Positions 26,001 through 35,613 of a DNA stretch of 64,000 nt are shown here, piece by piece. The stretch is taken from positions 1,178,001 through 1,242,000 of the forward strand of contig NZ_CP119520.1 in the NCBI RefSeq assembly GCF_029223865.1, written 5' to 3'. Made by a program: the position numbers and the translations under genes. Within the stretch, counting starts at the first letter, position 1; every line of letters starts with the position of its first letter. Origin of the DNA: Telluria mixta. Its GTDB lineage: Bacteria; Pseudomonadota; Gammaproteobacteria; Burkholderiales; Burkholderiaceae_D. The notes under the pieces were generated by a model. It ran no database searches and was not told the DNA's origin. It was given only the letters and a program-made list of their open reading frames with translations.

Positions 26001-28556
26001 GCCAGCGGCGCCGACACGCTGCTGCAGGCGGACACGGACGGTCCGCAGGGCTCGGCCGGCTTCGCCACCGTAGCGGTACTGAAAAACGTCCTGCCCTCGG
26101 CCCTGACCGGCGCGAATTTTTCCGACGGCATCCGTCCGGACGGCTCGAGCACCGGCCTCGTCATCACGGGCACGGACGGCACCGACTCGCTGCGGGGCGG
26201 CATCCTCGACGATACGATCCACGGCGGCGACGGCAACGACACCATCGACGGCGGCCGCGGCGCCGACCTGTCGTACGGCGACGGCGGCAACGACCTGGTG
26301 CAGTCCGGCTTCGGCAACGCGCATCTGCATGGCGGTGCGGGCAACGACCGGCTGTACGGCGGCTGGTCCGGCAACGATACGCTGTCCGGCGATGCCGGCG
26401 ACGACATGCTGACGGTCCAGGCGGGCAACAACGTGCTCGACGGCGGTGACGGCAACGATTACCTGTCGGCCACGAGCAACGGCGACAACGTCCTGTCGGG
26501 CGGTGCCGGCGACGACAGCCTTGGCGTCAGCGGCGGCAATGCGACGCTGGACGGCGGCCTGGGCAACGACGTCATCAACATCGGCAACTACACGAAGGCC
26601 GGCGTGGTGCAGGCCGAGGGCGGCGACGGTGCCGACATCTTCCGCTTCGCGCTCGGCGGCGCGATGCGCGTCGACGCCGCCGCGCACGGCGGCGCGGGCC
26701 GCGACGTCTTCTTCTTCGACGACGCGCTCGGCAATGCCACGGTCACGCTGACGGGGTTCGAGACCGGCACGGGCGGCGACGTCGTCGACGTCAGCGTCCC
26801 GCTGCGCAACCATGCCACCGGCCTGTTCGATACCAGCAACCCGTTCGCAGCGGGCGGCACGCTGCGCCTCGTCGCGCACGGCGCCGACACCGTGCTGCAG
26901 ATCGACCTGGACGGCACCGGCCCCGGCGGGTTCGCCGACCTGCTGACGTTCAAGGGCCTGCAGAAAGACAGCCTCGGCGCCGCGAACTTCTGGAACGGCT
27001 TCAATCCGGACGGTTCGAACCACGGCTATGCCCTCGGCGGCACGGAGCAGGCCGACCAGCTCGACGGCGGCTACCTCGACGACACGCTGACGGGCGGCAC
27101 CGGCAACGACACGCTGGCAGGCGGCTTCGGCAACGACAGCCTGCTGGGCGGCGACGGCGACGACGCCCTCGTGGGCGACCGCGCGGACGGCCAGGTGCTC
27201 GCCGGCGCTCGCTACGACGACTACCTGGCCGGCGGCGCCGGCAACGACGTCCTGTATTCCGACCTCGGCAACGACACCCTCGACGGCGGCGCGGGCGACG
27301 ACACGCTGGCACTCGACTGGCACCTCAACACGCTGCAGGGTGCGCGCGAGACGGTCGTGGCCGACGGCGGCGCCGGCGCCGATCAGCTCATCGTCCGCAC
27401 GCGCGGCCCGGCCGTCGACATCCGGCTCAGCGGCGGCGCCGGCAGCGACGTCTTCACGATCGTGTACGCCTACGTGCCCGAGGACGGATCGATCACGATC
27501 GCCGACTTCCAGGCGGGCGCGGGCGGGGACAAGCTCGATCCGTTCTCCGACAGCCAGTGGACGACCGGCACGCCCTTCTCGATCGGCCTCTACCGCTTCG
27601 AACAACGCGGCGCCGACGCCGTGCTGGAGCGCGATGGCGACCTGCCGGGCGGCCCGCAGGGCTGGCAGGACATCGCGATCCTGAAGAACGTGCAGGTGGC
27701 CGCGCTCACGGCCGACAACATCGTCGGCGGCTTCGATCCGCACGGGGCGCCTGCGCCCGCCCCTGCGCCGACGCCCACGCCGACGCCCACGCCGACTCCA
27801 ACACCGACGCCTACTCCAACGCCGACACCCACGCCGACGCCTGCACCGACGCCAACGCCAGCGCCGCCCTCCCAGGGCTCGACGCAAACCGGCACCACCG
27901 GCACCGACCAATTACCGGGCACCGCGGGCGACGACAAGCTCGACGGCGGTGCCGGCGACGACGTCCTGCACGGCGGCCGCGGCAACGACCTGCTGGTCGG
28001 CGGCATCGGCCGCGACACTGCCACCTACGAGGGCAAGGCCACCGACTACAAGGTCACGCACGACGCCGCCGGCTGGCACGTGACCGACCAGCGCAGCGGC
28101 GGCACCGACGGCGCCGACGTCCTGCAGGGCGTCGAACGCGTCACCTTCGCCGACACCACGCTCGCGCTGGACACGGACGGCGCCGCGGGCCAGGCCTACC
28201 GCTTCTACCGCGCCGCGTTCGATCGCACGCCGGACCTGCCCGGTCTCGGCTTCTGGATCGGCGCGATGGACAAGGGTTCGTCGGTGCAGGATCTCGCGGC
28301 CGGCTTCGCCACGTCGAAGGAATTCAACGACATGTACGGCGGGGCGAGCAATGCCGATATCGTGGGCCGGCTGTACCACAACGTGCTGCACCGGGCGCCC
28401 GAGCAGGGAGGCTACGACTACTGGCTGGGCGTCCTGAACGACAGGAAGGCGAGCCTGTCGGACGTGCTGGCCGCGTTCAGCGACAGCGCCGAGAACAAGG
28501 ATGCGGTCGCCGAGCTGATCGCCAGCGGCATCCTGTTCACGCCCTGGCAGGGCTGA
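23043..28556 (+). CDS. Giant modular RTX (calcium-binding repeat) protein with DUF4214, copy 1
   Basis: About 1,837 residues from GTG 23043 (AGG 8 nt upstream); ATG 23070 is an alternative start. Order of domains: a bacterial Ig-like domain (about 45-140, [15 protein letters not shown]... to ...[14 protein letters not shown]); five modules, each with nonapeptide GGxGxDxLx beta-rolls followed by a block of the type TDFQAGxGGDxLD..NPFA; a Pro-Thr repeat linker; one more beta-roll; and a DUF4214 domain ([20 protein letters not shown]). The nonapeptides bind calcium outside the cell. Secretion by a type I system through the C-terminus is expected, but no such genes lie nearby. No signal peptide. 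A large surface adhesin or S-layer-like role is inference. The next paralog starts 29 nt after its stop. Confidence 0.9.
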   Translation: MSLQKQDAKMAIDDTRLGTALLPRNGTMSGRAADTADAVPRLTDGPDDGQPVDADLVFTFSEAIQAGSGTVTVSISGLLQVYSDNVKSADVHIDGNKLTLHLPQHLAYATRYYVTFDDNAVLDLTGHPLGITNSVGFMSGLSPVALNLTGTDGMDTLHGSDLGDTLTGGAGTDWIYGHGGNDLIHGGDEPASAYIGDLIEGGAGDDTVYGDAGHDGLLGGAGNDRLIGGEGNDTLDGEAGDDLLEGGAGNDTFWTHYGVDTLRGGDGDDSFAGEHAGVLDGGAGNDTLTGHDGIDYDGGAGADRIVVNVDSFSGLVSHVDGGDGDDVIHLDIGLNTNGRISVTAGAGRDTIEPGSSYYASYSADMRIDVTDFTPGSGGDVIDLRGLLPYDAQDNPFATGAIRLQADGNDTLLQIKPGTPGAGWQTVLHLNHVTPDQLTAANFTGGIDPKGGTTGIVVTGTAQADTLNGMLLDDTISGLGGDDTLNGAAGNDVMDGGDGADELRGGDGDDTLTGGLGNDKLSDSAGSNRMSGDAGDDQLGADSSGASLLDGGTGNDTLFGGSGTDTLQGGAGDDSIDVWSTYYFGTKSHVVSVLGGDGKDTITFGAREQTAIEAAGGHGADLFRVNSIPDTGSITITDFSTADGDRLDLGGLLPPDLNGNPFGTAGYLRAEQAGTDVRIFLDSDGAAGANWSEKLLLTLKDTPLSSLTPDAFVNGYDIGGGGRGVQLTGTAGNDVLAGGALDDTVTGADGADSIAGGAGQDLLQGGDETVLGAGDTVAGGYGNDTVDGGVGGDILRGDDGNDSVLGGQGADTIDGGAGNDTLRGGDGHDLITDNAGANLLDGGAGDDRLASLGDFATVHGDTTLDGGAGNDIITAANANDVVRGGTGDDSIWIDLRGSTAYRVTVDGGDGNDSILVTREPWTVGGTVEATGGAGRDTYHWGQAGQFAPDTLTITDFQAGPDGDVLDVLSLLYMATQNPFATGHLRLEASGADTLLQADTDGPQGSAGFATVAVLKNVLPSALTGANFSDGIRPDGSSTGLVITGTDGTDSLRGGILDDTIHGGDGNDTIDGGRGADLSYGDGGNDLVQSGFGNAHLHGGAGNDRLYGGWSGNDTLSGDAGDDMLTVQAGNNVLDGGDGNDYLSATSNGDNVLSGGAGDDSLGVSGGNATLDGGLGNDVINIGNYTKAGVVQAEGGDGADIFRFALGGAMRVDAAAHGGAGRDVFFFDDALGNATVTLTGFETGTGGDVVDVSVPLRNHATGLFDTSNPFAAGGTLRLVAHGADTVLQIDLDGTGPGGFADLLTFKGLQKDSLGAANFWNGFNPDGSNHGYALGGTEQADQLDGGYLDDTLTGGTGNDTLAGGFGNDSLLGGDGDDALVGDRADGQVLAGARYDDYLAGGAGNDVLYSDLGNDTLDGGAGDDTLALDWHLNTLQGARETVVADGGAGADQLIVRTRGPAVDIRLSGGAGSDVFTIVYAYVPEDGSITIADFQAGAGGDKLDPFSDSQWTTGTPFSIGLYRFEQRGADAVLERDGDLPGGPQGWQDIAILKNVQVAALTADNIVGGFDPHGAPAPAPAPTPTPTPTPTPTPTPTPTPTPTPTPAPTPTPAPPSQGSTQTGTTGTDQLPGTAGDDKLDGGAGDDVLHGGRGNDLLVGGIGRDTATYEGKATDYKVTHDAAGWHVTDQRSGGTDGADVLQGVERVTFADTTLALDTDGAAGQAYRFYRAAFDRTPDLPGLGFWIGAMDKGSSVQDLAAGFATSKEFNDMYGGASNADIVGRLYHNVLHRAPEQGGYDYWLGVLNDRKASLSDVLAAFSDSAENKDAVAELIASGILFTPWQG
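27748..27868 (+). repeat. Pro-Thr coding hexamer repeat, RTX copy 1
   Basis: About 120 nt are built from the 6-nt unit CCGACG/CCCACG and variants, encoding Pro-Ala then a long Pro-Thr alternation. The unit is a multiple of three, so slippage would change linker length without a frameshift. The paralog has a shorter tract (about 75 nt). Confidence 0.85.
27857..28556 (+). repeat. C-terminal direct repeat, RTX copy 1 (partner 34084-34783)
   Basis: This 700-nt block aligns without gaps to 34084-34783 with about 15 substitutions counted by eye. It covers the last beta-roll and the DUF4214 domain, and ends at the stop codon. Confidence 0.9.
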
Positions 28557-28585
28557 ACCGAACATTTACAATAAAACATACCATC

Positions 28586-31500
28586 ATGACCATTTTCAAT
28601 GTCCAGAACGGCACCATGTCCGGTGGCGGAGCCGCCACGGCCGACATCGAGCCGCCGCAGCTCGTCTCCAGCCCCGAGGACGGCACGGCGATCACGGGCG
28701 ACCTGGTGTTCACGTTCAGCGAGAACATCCAGGCCGACAGCGGCCTGCTTAAATTGATGTCCGGAGGCGACGTCGTTTTCAGCGGCGACGTGGCGACCTC
28801 ATCCGTTATTCATGTGGCAGGCAATACCCTCACCCTGCATCTGGCCAAACCGCTGGACTATGGCACGCAGTACCGGATCGAACTGGACAGCCACGCGATC
28901 AAGGACCTCGCGGGGAACGGGATGATCTACACGAGCTACACCTCGTTCCTGACCGCCCTCAGCCCGACGGCCATCAACCTGAGCGGCGACGATGACTACG
29001 ACCTCCTGCACGGCAGCGAGCTCGGCGATACGCTGTCCGGCGGCCTCGGCAACGATACGCTCGACGGCCACGGCGGCAATGACCTGCTGACCGGCGGTCC
29101 CGAGGGTGACAACATCTGGAACGATTACGACAGCATCGACGGCGGCGCCGGCGACGACACCATCGACGGCGGGGCCGGCGGCGACCTTCTGAACGGCGAC
29201 GATGGCAACGACCTCATCCACGGCGGCAGCAACGCCGACCAGCTCCGCGGCGGCAATGCCAACGACCAGCTCTTCGGCGACGCGGGCCACGACCACCTCT
29301 ACGGCGACGCCGGCGACGATACGCTGGACGGCGGCACGGGCAACGACTGGCTGTACGACGTATCCGGCCGCAACGTACTGCGCGGCGGCGACGGCGACGA
29401 CCAGTTGACCGCGTCCAGCAGCGACTATTATGGCGGAACGAGCAGCAGCACCGGCACGCTGGATGGCGGTGCCGGCAACGACCTGCTGACCGGTACCGAC
29501 ACGGCCGACTACAGCGGCGGTGACGGCGACGACAGCTTCGTCATCGACGTGAAATCGATCCAGGGTCCCGCCTCGAGCGCCAGCGGTGGCGCCGGCAACG
29601 ATACGTTCACGTACCGGATGTATGACCACACGACCGGCCATCTCGTACTGACAGGCGGCACCGGCACGGACACCTACACGCCGCAATCGCTGGCCGCCCT
29701 GCCAGACAGCTCGGCGCGGGTCGCCGTCACCGATTTCCAGCTCGGCACCGGCGGCGACCTGATCGACGTGCGTTCCCTGCTGCCCTATGATTTCAGCGGC
29801 AATCCGTTCGCGAGCGGCGCCATCAGGCTGAAGGCGGACGCCACCGGCACGGCGCTGCAGACGCAGGTCAAGCTGAATGACGGCACCGTCGTCTACCAGA
29901 CCATGCTGCACCTGGACGGCATCCAGCCGGACCAGCTCGACGCCAGCAACTTCGTCGGCGGCTTCAACCCGGACGGATCCTCGAAAGGCCTGACGCTGAC
30001 GGGCACGAGCCTGACCGACGAGTTGCGCGGCCTGCAGGCGGACGACACCATCAGCGGCCTGGAAGAGAACGATTTCCTGTACGGCGGCGGCGGCAACGAC
30101 CTGCTCGACGGCGGCAAGGACGACGATTACCTCGACGGCCAGGCAGGCAACGACACGCTTGCCGGCGGCGACGGCAACGATAACCTGCACGACGAAGCCG
30201 GCAACAACGTATTCCAGGGCGGCGCGGGCGACGATTCCATATCCGCTCTGTCGCCCGGCCACGACAGTGTCGACGGCGGCACGGGCGACGACACGATCAG
30301 CGGCGGCCGTGGCGACACGCTCGACGGCGGCGCGGGCAACGATACGATCACGGAATGGGGCGGCACCGTAACGCGCGGAGGCGACGGCAACGACACGATT
30401 TACATCCTGGGCGATAAAGACGCAACGACGACCGTCAGCGGCGGGGCTGGCGCCGATACGTTCATCCCGGTCAATGGCGTGACAGGAGGCACCGTCACCA
30501 TCACGGACTTTTCCGCGACCGCCGGCGACATGCTGGACCTGCGCCCGCTCCTGCCGCTCGACTTCAGCGGCAATCCGTTCGGCCAAGGTTACCTCAAGGC
30601 GCAACAGTCAGGCAGCGACGTCAAGCTGTACGTCGACCTCGACGGCGGCGGCAATGCCTATACCTTGTTCGCGACCCTCACCGGCACCACGCTGGCAGCG
30701 CTGCCCGCCTCGGCCTTCCTCGACGGCTACAACCCGACCGGCACGAGCAAGGGTGTGACGCTGACGGGTACGGCCGACGCCGACACGCTGGCCGGCAGCG
30801 CCCTCGACGACACGCTCACTGGCGGCACCGGCAACGACATCCTGCACGGCGGCGGCGGCGACGACCTGCTCGAGGGCGGCGACGAGACGGCGGGCGGCGG
30901 CGACATCCTCGACGGCGGCGCGGGCAACGACGTCCTGCACGGCGGTGCCGGCAACGACACCCTGGACGGCAAGACGGGCAACGATACGCTGGACGGCGGC
31001 GCGGGCAACGACTTCCTGAGCGATAACCTGGGCGTCAACGTGCTGAACGGCGGCGCCGGCAACGACATCATCGACGACAGTACGTACCAGTACGGCGAGC
31101 ATGGCCACAGCACGCTCGACGGCGGCGACGGCGACGACGTGCTGATGTCCTCCCGGGACGGCGACGTCGTGCATGGCGGCGCCGGCAACGACACCATCGA
31201 GGCCAGCGTGACCCACCTGGACTCCAGCCAGGCGTTCCACCTCACCCTCGACGGTGGCGACGGGGCCGACTTCATCAGCGTCAGCCGCGCCTACACGGGG
31301 GATCATGACGTCGTGACGATCAGCGGCGGCGCCGGCATCGATACCTTCCGCATCTCGACCAGCACGCCGCACGGCGATGCCCCCGTCATCAACGACTTCA
31401 AGGCCGGCCAGGGCGGCGACGTGCTGGACGTGCTGGCCATGCTCTCGTCGACGCCGACGGTCAATCCGTTCGGGCCGCAGGGCGTCCTGCGTCTCGTTCA

Positions 31501-34500
31501 GGACGGCACCAACACTGTCGTCAAACTGCTCGCGACGCCGTCGGCCAAGGACGGCACGATTCTTGTCGTGCTGCAGAATGTGGCCATCAAGGATCTTACG
31601 AGCGACAACTTCCCGCTGGGCATCCACCCGGACGGTTCCTCGGCCGGCATGACGCTGCAGGGCAGCGAAGGGGCGGATACGCTCCAGGGCGGGTTCCTCG
31701 ACGATACCATTCACGGCGGTGGCGGCGACGACCACATCTACGGTAGCGGCGGCACCAACGTGCTGTATGGGGACGCCGGCGCCGACACCCTGGACGGCAG
31801 CTTCGGCAGCGGCCCGGACCATCTCCTGGGCGGCAGCGGCAAGGATGTCCTTCGGGGCGGGGGAAAGGACACGCTGGAAGGCTGGGACGGCGACGACAGC
31901 CTGGAGGCTGTCGGTGGCGGCAATCGCCTGGATGGCGGCGCAGGCCACGACCGCCTGAACGCCAGGAACGACGACCTGCTGCTGGGCGGGGAAGGCAACG
32001 ACTCGCTGCAAGCCAGCGGTTTCGGCGATACGCTCGAAGGCGGCAGCGGCAACGACGTGCTGAACGCGGCAATCTCCTATGGGGTCACGTCCGGCTCCGC
32101 CAGCGGCACACTGGTGCTGGACGGCGGCGACGGCGACGATACCTTCGTCTTTGGAGTCCACGTCACGAACCCGACACTGATCCAGGCGCACGGCGGTGCG
32201 GGCCACGACACCTTCACTGTCATGGACGTGCAGGCGGCAACCGTCATCACGATCGACGATTTCCAGACCGGCGCCAGCCGCGACATCATCGACCTGACCG
32301 GTATCGCCCGCACCGACACCGAAGGCCAGTCGCCGTTCGGCGCCCACGGCAACCTCAAGGTCGTGCAACGCGCTGCCGACACGGTGCTGCAGGCCGACCT
32401 GGACGGCAACGGCCCGGGCGGTTTCACCGACGTCATCATCCTGAAAAACGTGGACAAGTCGACGCTCGGTGCTGTCAACTTCTGGCATGGTTTCAACCCC
32501 GACGGCAGCAACACGGGCGCGAACCTCGCGGGCACCGGCGGTCCCGACCGGGGGTACGGCGGCTTCCTCGACGATACGCTCTCGGGTGGCGCCGGCAACG
32601 ACACGCTCACGGGCAATCTCGGCAACGACAGTGTCGACGGCGGCGACGACGACGACGTCCTGAGCGACGACGGCAGCTACGGCACCAACGGCCAGTACGA
32701 CTACCGTCTGAACGGCAACGACACGCTGCACGGCGGCGCCGGCAACGACACGCTGACCAGCTCGTACGGCAACGACATCCTCGACGGTGGCAGCGGCGAC
32801 GACACGCTGCAGATCGACGTCGGCTTCTTCCGCGGCGCCGATACCGTCCACGCGGACGGCGGCGACGGCAATGACCATATCGACGTGACCGTCTATTACG
32901 AGTCGCGCATGGACATCCAGCTGTCCGGCGGCGCCGGCAGCGACACCTTCGTCATTGCCGCCCCGCCGACCGCGAACGCCATCACAATCACCGACTTCCA
33001 GGCAGGCGCCGGCGGCGACGTGCTGCAGGCCTTCAATGCCGGCTGGACGGGTACGACGCCGCTTGCGGGCGACTACTACCGCCTGGACCAGCGCGGCAGC
33101 GACACGGTACTCGTCCACGATGCCGACGGCCCGGGCGGTACGCAGACCTTCCATGACCTCGTCATCCTCAAGAACGTCGACAAATCCAAACTCGTGGCCG
33201 ACAACCTGGGCGGCTGGCCGGCGGACGGCTCCACGACCGGCAAGGTCATCGAAGGCACACCGGTCGCGGACGCGATCGAAGGCACGCCGCTGGACGACAC
33301 GATCCACGGCGGCGACGGCAACGACGCCATCACCGGTGCGGGCGGCGACGACCAGATCGACGGCGGTCCCGGCGCCGATCTGCTGGACGGCGCCGAAGGC
33401 AACGACGTCGTCACAGGCGGCCCCGGCAACGATTCCCTCGAAGGCGGCGAAGGCGACGACACGGTGACGGGCGGCGACGGCGACGACCTGCTGGGCGCCC
33501 TCCTCGGCGGCAACGACCTGGTACAGGGCGGCGCCGGCAAGGACCATCTCATCGGCGTCGCGGGCAACGCGACCCTCGACGGCGGCGATGGCGACGACCT
33601 GCTGGACGCCGTGAACGCCGCAGACCATGCGCATCTCGTCCTGCTGGGCGGCGCCGGCAACGACACGTTCCGCAATCTGGGCAATCCCTGGCTGAGCGCG
33701 GTCGTCACGGCGACGGGCGGCGCCGGCCGCGACGTCTTCGAAGCGTCGGTCCCGGGCGCGCTCTACACGATCACCGACTTCCAGGCCGGCGCGAACGGCG
33801 ACCGGATCGATATCAAGCTCGACCTCGGCACGGACAAGAACCCGTTCGCCGACCACCACCTGCTCCTGCGCCAGGTCGACAACGACGTGTTCCTCGAAGC
33901 CGACTTCGACGGCACGGCCGGCGATGGCCGCTTCTACCATTTGGTGAAGCTGTCGAACATGACCATCAGCCAGCTCACGGCCGACAATTTCGTGCAGCAC
34001 TACGATCCGCAGGCGGCCGTGACGCCCACGCCGCCCCCGACACCGACGCCTACTCCAACGCCGACGCCTGCACCGACGCCGACGCCAGCGCCGCCCTCCC
34101 AGGGCTCGACGCAAACCGGCACCACCGGCACCGACCAGCTGCCCGGCACCGCGGGCGACGACAAGCTCGACGGCGGTGCCGGCGACGACGTCCTGCACGG
34201 CGGCCGCGGCAACGACCTGCTGATCGGCGGCAGCGGCCGCGACACCGCCACCTACGAGGGCAAGGCCACCGACTACAAGGTCACGCACGACGCCGCCGGC
34301 TGGCACGTGACCGACCAGCGCAGCGGCGGCACCGACGGCGCCGACGTCCTGCAAGGCGTCGAACGCGTCACCTTCGCCGACACCACGCTCGCGCTGGACA
34401 CGGACGGCGCCGCGGGCCAGGCCTACCGCTTCTACCGCGCCGCGTTCGATCGCACGCCGGACCTGCCCGGTCTCGGCTTCTGGATCGGCGCGATGGACAA

Positions 34501-34783
34501 GGGTTCGTCGGTGCAGGATCTCGCGGCCGGCTTCGCCACGTCGAAGGAGTTCAACGACATGTACGGCGGGGCGAGCAATGCCGACATCGTGGGCAGGCTG
34601 TATCACAACGTGCTGCACCGGGCGCCCGAGCAGGGAGGCTACGACTACTGGCTGGGCGTCCTGAACGACAAGAAGGCGAGCCTGTCGGACGTGCTGGCCG
34701 CGTTCAGCGACAGTGCCGAGAACAAGGATGCGGTCGCCGAGCTGATCGCCAGCGGCATCCTGTTCACGCCGTGGCAGGGCTGA
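28586..34783 (+). CDS. Giant modular RTX protein with DUF4214, copy 2
   Basis: About 2,065 residues from ATG 28586. An open frame continues upstream but overlaps copy 1 in another frame and is not coding. The N-terminus MTIFNVQNGTMSG resembles copy 1 (RNGTMSG) and is followed by the same Ig-like domain ([15 protein letters not shown]). Six modules follow (NPFA-type anchors near 29.80, 30.57, 31.46, 32.33, 33.06 and 33.84 kb), then a Pro-Thr linker, a beta-roll and DUF4214. Modules 1-5 match copy 1 in order, so module 6 is extra. The last 228 residues differ at only three positions from copy 1. No Shine-Dalgarno is evident, so coupling to copy 1 is possible. Calcium binding and type I export are expected. 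No partner genes nearby. Confidence 0.9.
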   Translation: MTIFNVQNGTMSGGGAATADIEPPQLVSSPEDGTAITGDLVFTFSENIQADSGLLKLMSGGDVVFSGDVATSSVIHVAGNTLTLHLAKPLDYGTQYRIELDSHAIKDLAGNGMIYTSYTSFLTALSPTAINLSGDDDYDLLHGSELGDTLSGGLGNDTLDGHGGNDLLTGGPEGDNIWNDYDSIDGGAGDDTIDGGAGGDLLNGDDGNDLIHGGSNADQLRGGNANDQLFGDAGHDHLYGDAGDDTLDGGTGNDWLYDVSGRNVLRGGDGDDQLTASSSDYYGGTSSSTGTLDGGAGNDLLTGTDTADYSGGDGDDSFVIDVKSIQGPASSASGGAGNDTFTYRMYDHTTGHLVLTGGTGTDTYTPQSLAALPDSSARVAVTDFQLGTGGDLIDVRSLLPYDFSGNPFASGAIRLKADATGTALQTQVKLNDGTVVYQTMLHLDGIQPDQLDASNFVGGFNPDGSSKGLTLTGTSLTDELRGLQADDTISGLEENDFLYGGGGNDLLDGGKDDDYLDGQAGNDTLAGGDGNDNLHDEAGNNVFQGGAGDDSISALSPGHDSVDGGTGDDTISGGRGDTLDGGAGNDTITEWGGTVTRGGDGNDTIYILGDKDATTTVSGGAGADTFIPVNGVTGGTVTITDFSATAGDMLDLRPLLPLDFSGNPFGQGYLKAQQSGSDVKLYVDLDGGGNAYTLFATLTGTTLAALPASAFLDGYNPTGTSKGVTLTGTADADTLAGSALDDTLTGGTGNDILHGGGGDDLLEGGDETAGGGDILDGGAGNDVLHGGAGNDTLDGKTGNDTLDGGAGNDFLSDNLGVNVLNGGAGNDIIDDSTYQYGEHGHSTLDGGDGDDVLMSSRDGDVVHGGAGNDTIEASVTHLDSSQAFHLTLDGGDGADFISVSRAYTGDHDVVTISGGAGIDTFRISTSTPHGDAPVINDFKAGQGGDVLDVLAMLSSTPTVNPFGPQGVLRLVQDGTNTVVKLLATPSAKDGTILVVLQNVAIKDLTSDNFPLGIHPDGSSAGMTLQGSEGADTLQGGFLDDTIHGGGGDDHIYGSGGTNVLYGDAGADTLDGSFGSGPDHLLGGSGKDVLRGGGKDTLEGWDGDDSLEAVGGGNRLDGGAGHDRLNARNDDLLLGGEGNDSLQASGFGDTLEGGSGNDVLNAAISYGVTSGSASGTLVLDGGDGDDTFVFGVHVTNPTLIQAHGGAGHDTFTVMDVQAATVITIDDFQTGASRDIIDLTGIARTDTEGQSPFGAHGNLKVVQRAADTVLQADLDGNGPGGFTDVIILKNVDKSTLGAVNFWHGFNPDGSNTGANLAGTGGPDRGYGGFLDDTLSGGAGNDTLTGNLGNDSVDGGDDDDVLSDDGSYGTNGQYDYRLNGNDTLHGGAGNDTLTSSYGNDILDGGSGDDTLQIDVGFFRGADTVHADGGDGNDHIDVTVYYESRMDIQLSGGAGSDTFVIAAPPTANAITITDFQAGAGGDVLQAFNAGWTGTTPLAGDYYRLDQRGSDTVLVHDADGPGGTQTFHDLVILKNVDKSKLVADNLGGWPADGSTTGKVIEGTPVADAIEGTPLDDTIHGGDGNDAITGAGGDDQIDGGPGADLLDGAEGNDVVTGGPGNDSLEGGEGDDTVTGGDGDDLLGALLGGNDLVQGGAGKDHLIGVAGNATLDGGDGDDLLDAVNAADHAHLVLLGGAGNDTFRNLGNPWLSAVVTATGGAGRDVFEASVPGALYTITDFQAGANGDRIDIKLDLGTDKNPFADHHLLLRQVDNDVFLEADFDGTAGDGRFYHLVKLSNMTISQLTADNFVQHYDPQAAVTPTPPPTPTPTPTPTPAPTPTPAPPSQGSTQTGTTGTDQLPGTAGDDKLDGGAGDDVLHGGRGNDLLIGGSGRDTATYEGKATDYKVTHDAAGWHVTDQRSGGTDGADVLQGVERVTFADTTLALDTDGAAGQAYRFYRAAFDRTPDLPGLGFWIGAMDKGSSVQDLAAGFATSKEFNDMYGGASNADIVGRLYHNVLHRAPEQGGYDYWLGVLNDKKASLSDVLAAFSDSAENKDAVAELIASGILFTPWQG
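34020..34095 (+). repeat. Pro-Thr coding hexamer repeat, RTX copy 2
   Basis: About 75 nt of the same Pro-Thr hexamer unit as in copy 1, at the equivalent place before the final beta-roll, but shorter. The length difference between two otherwise near-identical ends points to slippage. Confidence 0.85.
34084..34783 (+). repeat. C-terminal direct repeat, RTX copy 2 (partner 27857-28556)
   Basis: Partner of the 700-nt repeat in copy 1, offset by exactly 6,227 nt with no insertion or deletion. Recombination between the two would delete one RTX gene and leave a chimera. Confidence 0.9.
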
Positions 34784-34786
34784 CCG

Positions 34787-35476
34787 TCATGCGTGCGCGG
34801 CCAGCCAGGGCACGATGACGTCGAGCAGGCGCGCCGGCGCCTCGAGCGGGATCATGTGGCCCGTATCCGCGATGACGGCGAGCGTGGCGCCGGGGATGGC
34901 GGCCGCCATCTCCTGCGCATCCGCCAGGCTGCGCAGCTGGTCGTTTTCCGCCGCCACGACGAGTGTCGGGCAGCGGATCTCGCCTGAGCGTTCGAGGTCG
35001 CCCGGCCGGTCCAGCAACGACTGGCGCCGGAACACCTCGCCGCCGAGGCGCATGCCCATCGCGCGGATCCGCTCGATCAGCGCCTCGTTGTCGCGCTCTT
35101 TCGGGTGCAGCGACGTCGCGACGGCGGTGCGACTCAGGCCGCTGAAGGCGATCGATGGCGCCGCGTTGCCGATCGCGCCCTTGCGCTTCTGCAGCGCGGC
35201 CGTGTCGCCGCGGGTGGAGGTCGAGATCAGCACGAGCGCACGCACGCGGTCGGGCGCCTGGCGCGCGATCGCGCGCGCGACGTAGCCGCCCATCGAAAAA
35301 CCCACGAGCTGGAAGGTTGGAGGCGCCGTCTCGAGGACGCGGCGCGCCATCGCCTCGACCGACGTGTCGTGGCGCAGGTCGGCATGGACGACGGGGCCGA
35401 AGCGCGCCAGCGCCGGCACCATGTCGTCCCACAAGGTTTCGTCGGCCATGAAGCCGGGCACAAGAAGGATAGCCAT
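34787..35476 (-). CDS. Alpha/beta hydrolase (cytoplasmic, esterase-like)
   Basis: The product is 229 residues with no signal peptide. It opens with ILLVPGFMADETLWDDM, which includes the oxyanion strand, and has the nucleophile elbow GFSMGGYVA with Ser in the GxSxG pattern. An acidic residue is in AAENDQLRSLADA, and the catalytic His is in ADTGHMIPLEAP. The family cleaves esters or thioesters; the substrate cannot be told. It converges on the second RTX gene with only 3 nt between stop codons. The start is supported by the ATG following TTAGGATGCCGGC. Confidence 0.9.
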   Translation of the reverse strand: MAILLVPGFMADETLWDDMVPALARFGPVVHADLRHDTSVEAMARRVLETAPPTFQLVGFSMGGYVARAIARQAPDRVRALVLISTSTRGDTAALQKRKGAIGNAAPSIAFSGLSRTAVATSLHPKERDNEALIERIRAMGMRLGGEVFRRQSLLDRPGDLERSGEIRCPTLVVAAENDQLRSLADAQEMAAAIPGATLAVIADTGHMIPLEAPARLLDVIVPWLAAHA

Positions 35477-35613
35477 GCCGGCATCCTAACCGAACTTCAC
35501 CCGTGCCGGATGGGCATGCCATCTATCCGGCACTGTCCTGAGTCGCCTCAAGGCGGACCGGCCCCATTGCGATTTTCATTGACTCTTGTTGCCCGGAAAA
35601 AACAAGGAGCCCC

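Noticed and set aside
23049..27911. Very long antisense open frame (about 1,620 codons) opposite the first RTX gene
   Set aside because: Its Val/Ala/Arg-rich translation is the mirror of GC-rich glycine-aspartate repeats. It has no ribosome site and no domain, and the sense strand encodes a clear RTX protein.
30608..34618. Antisense open frame of about 1,336 codons opposite the second RTX gene
   Set aside because: Same cause: GC-rich repeat coding leaves few stops on the other strand.
23500..34783. Repeats that could be mistaken for a CRISPR array or satellite
   Set aside because: They are in-frame nonapeptide codons (GGxGxDxLx) with no unique spacers and no cas genes nearby.
28586..34783. 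Programmed frameshift fusing the two giant RTX genes
   Set aside because: The first gene ends with a full C-terminal domain and stop codon, and the second has its own N-terminus similar to the first, so they are separate genes.
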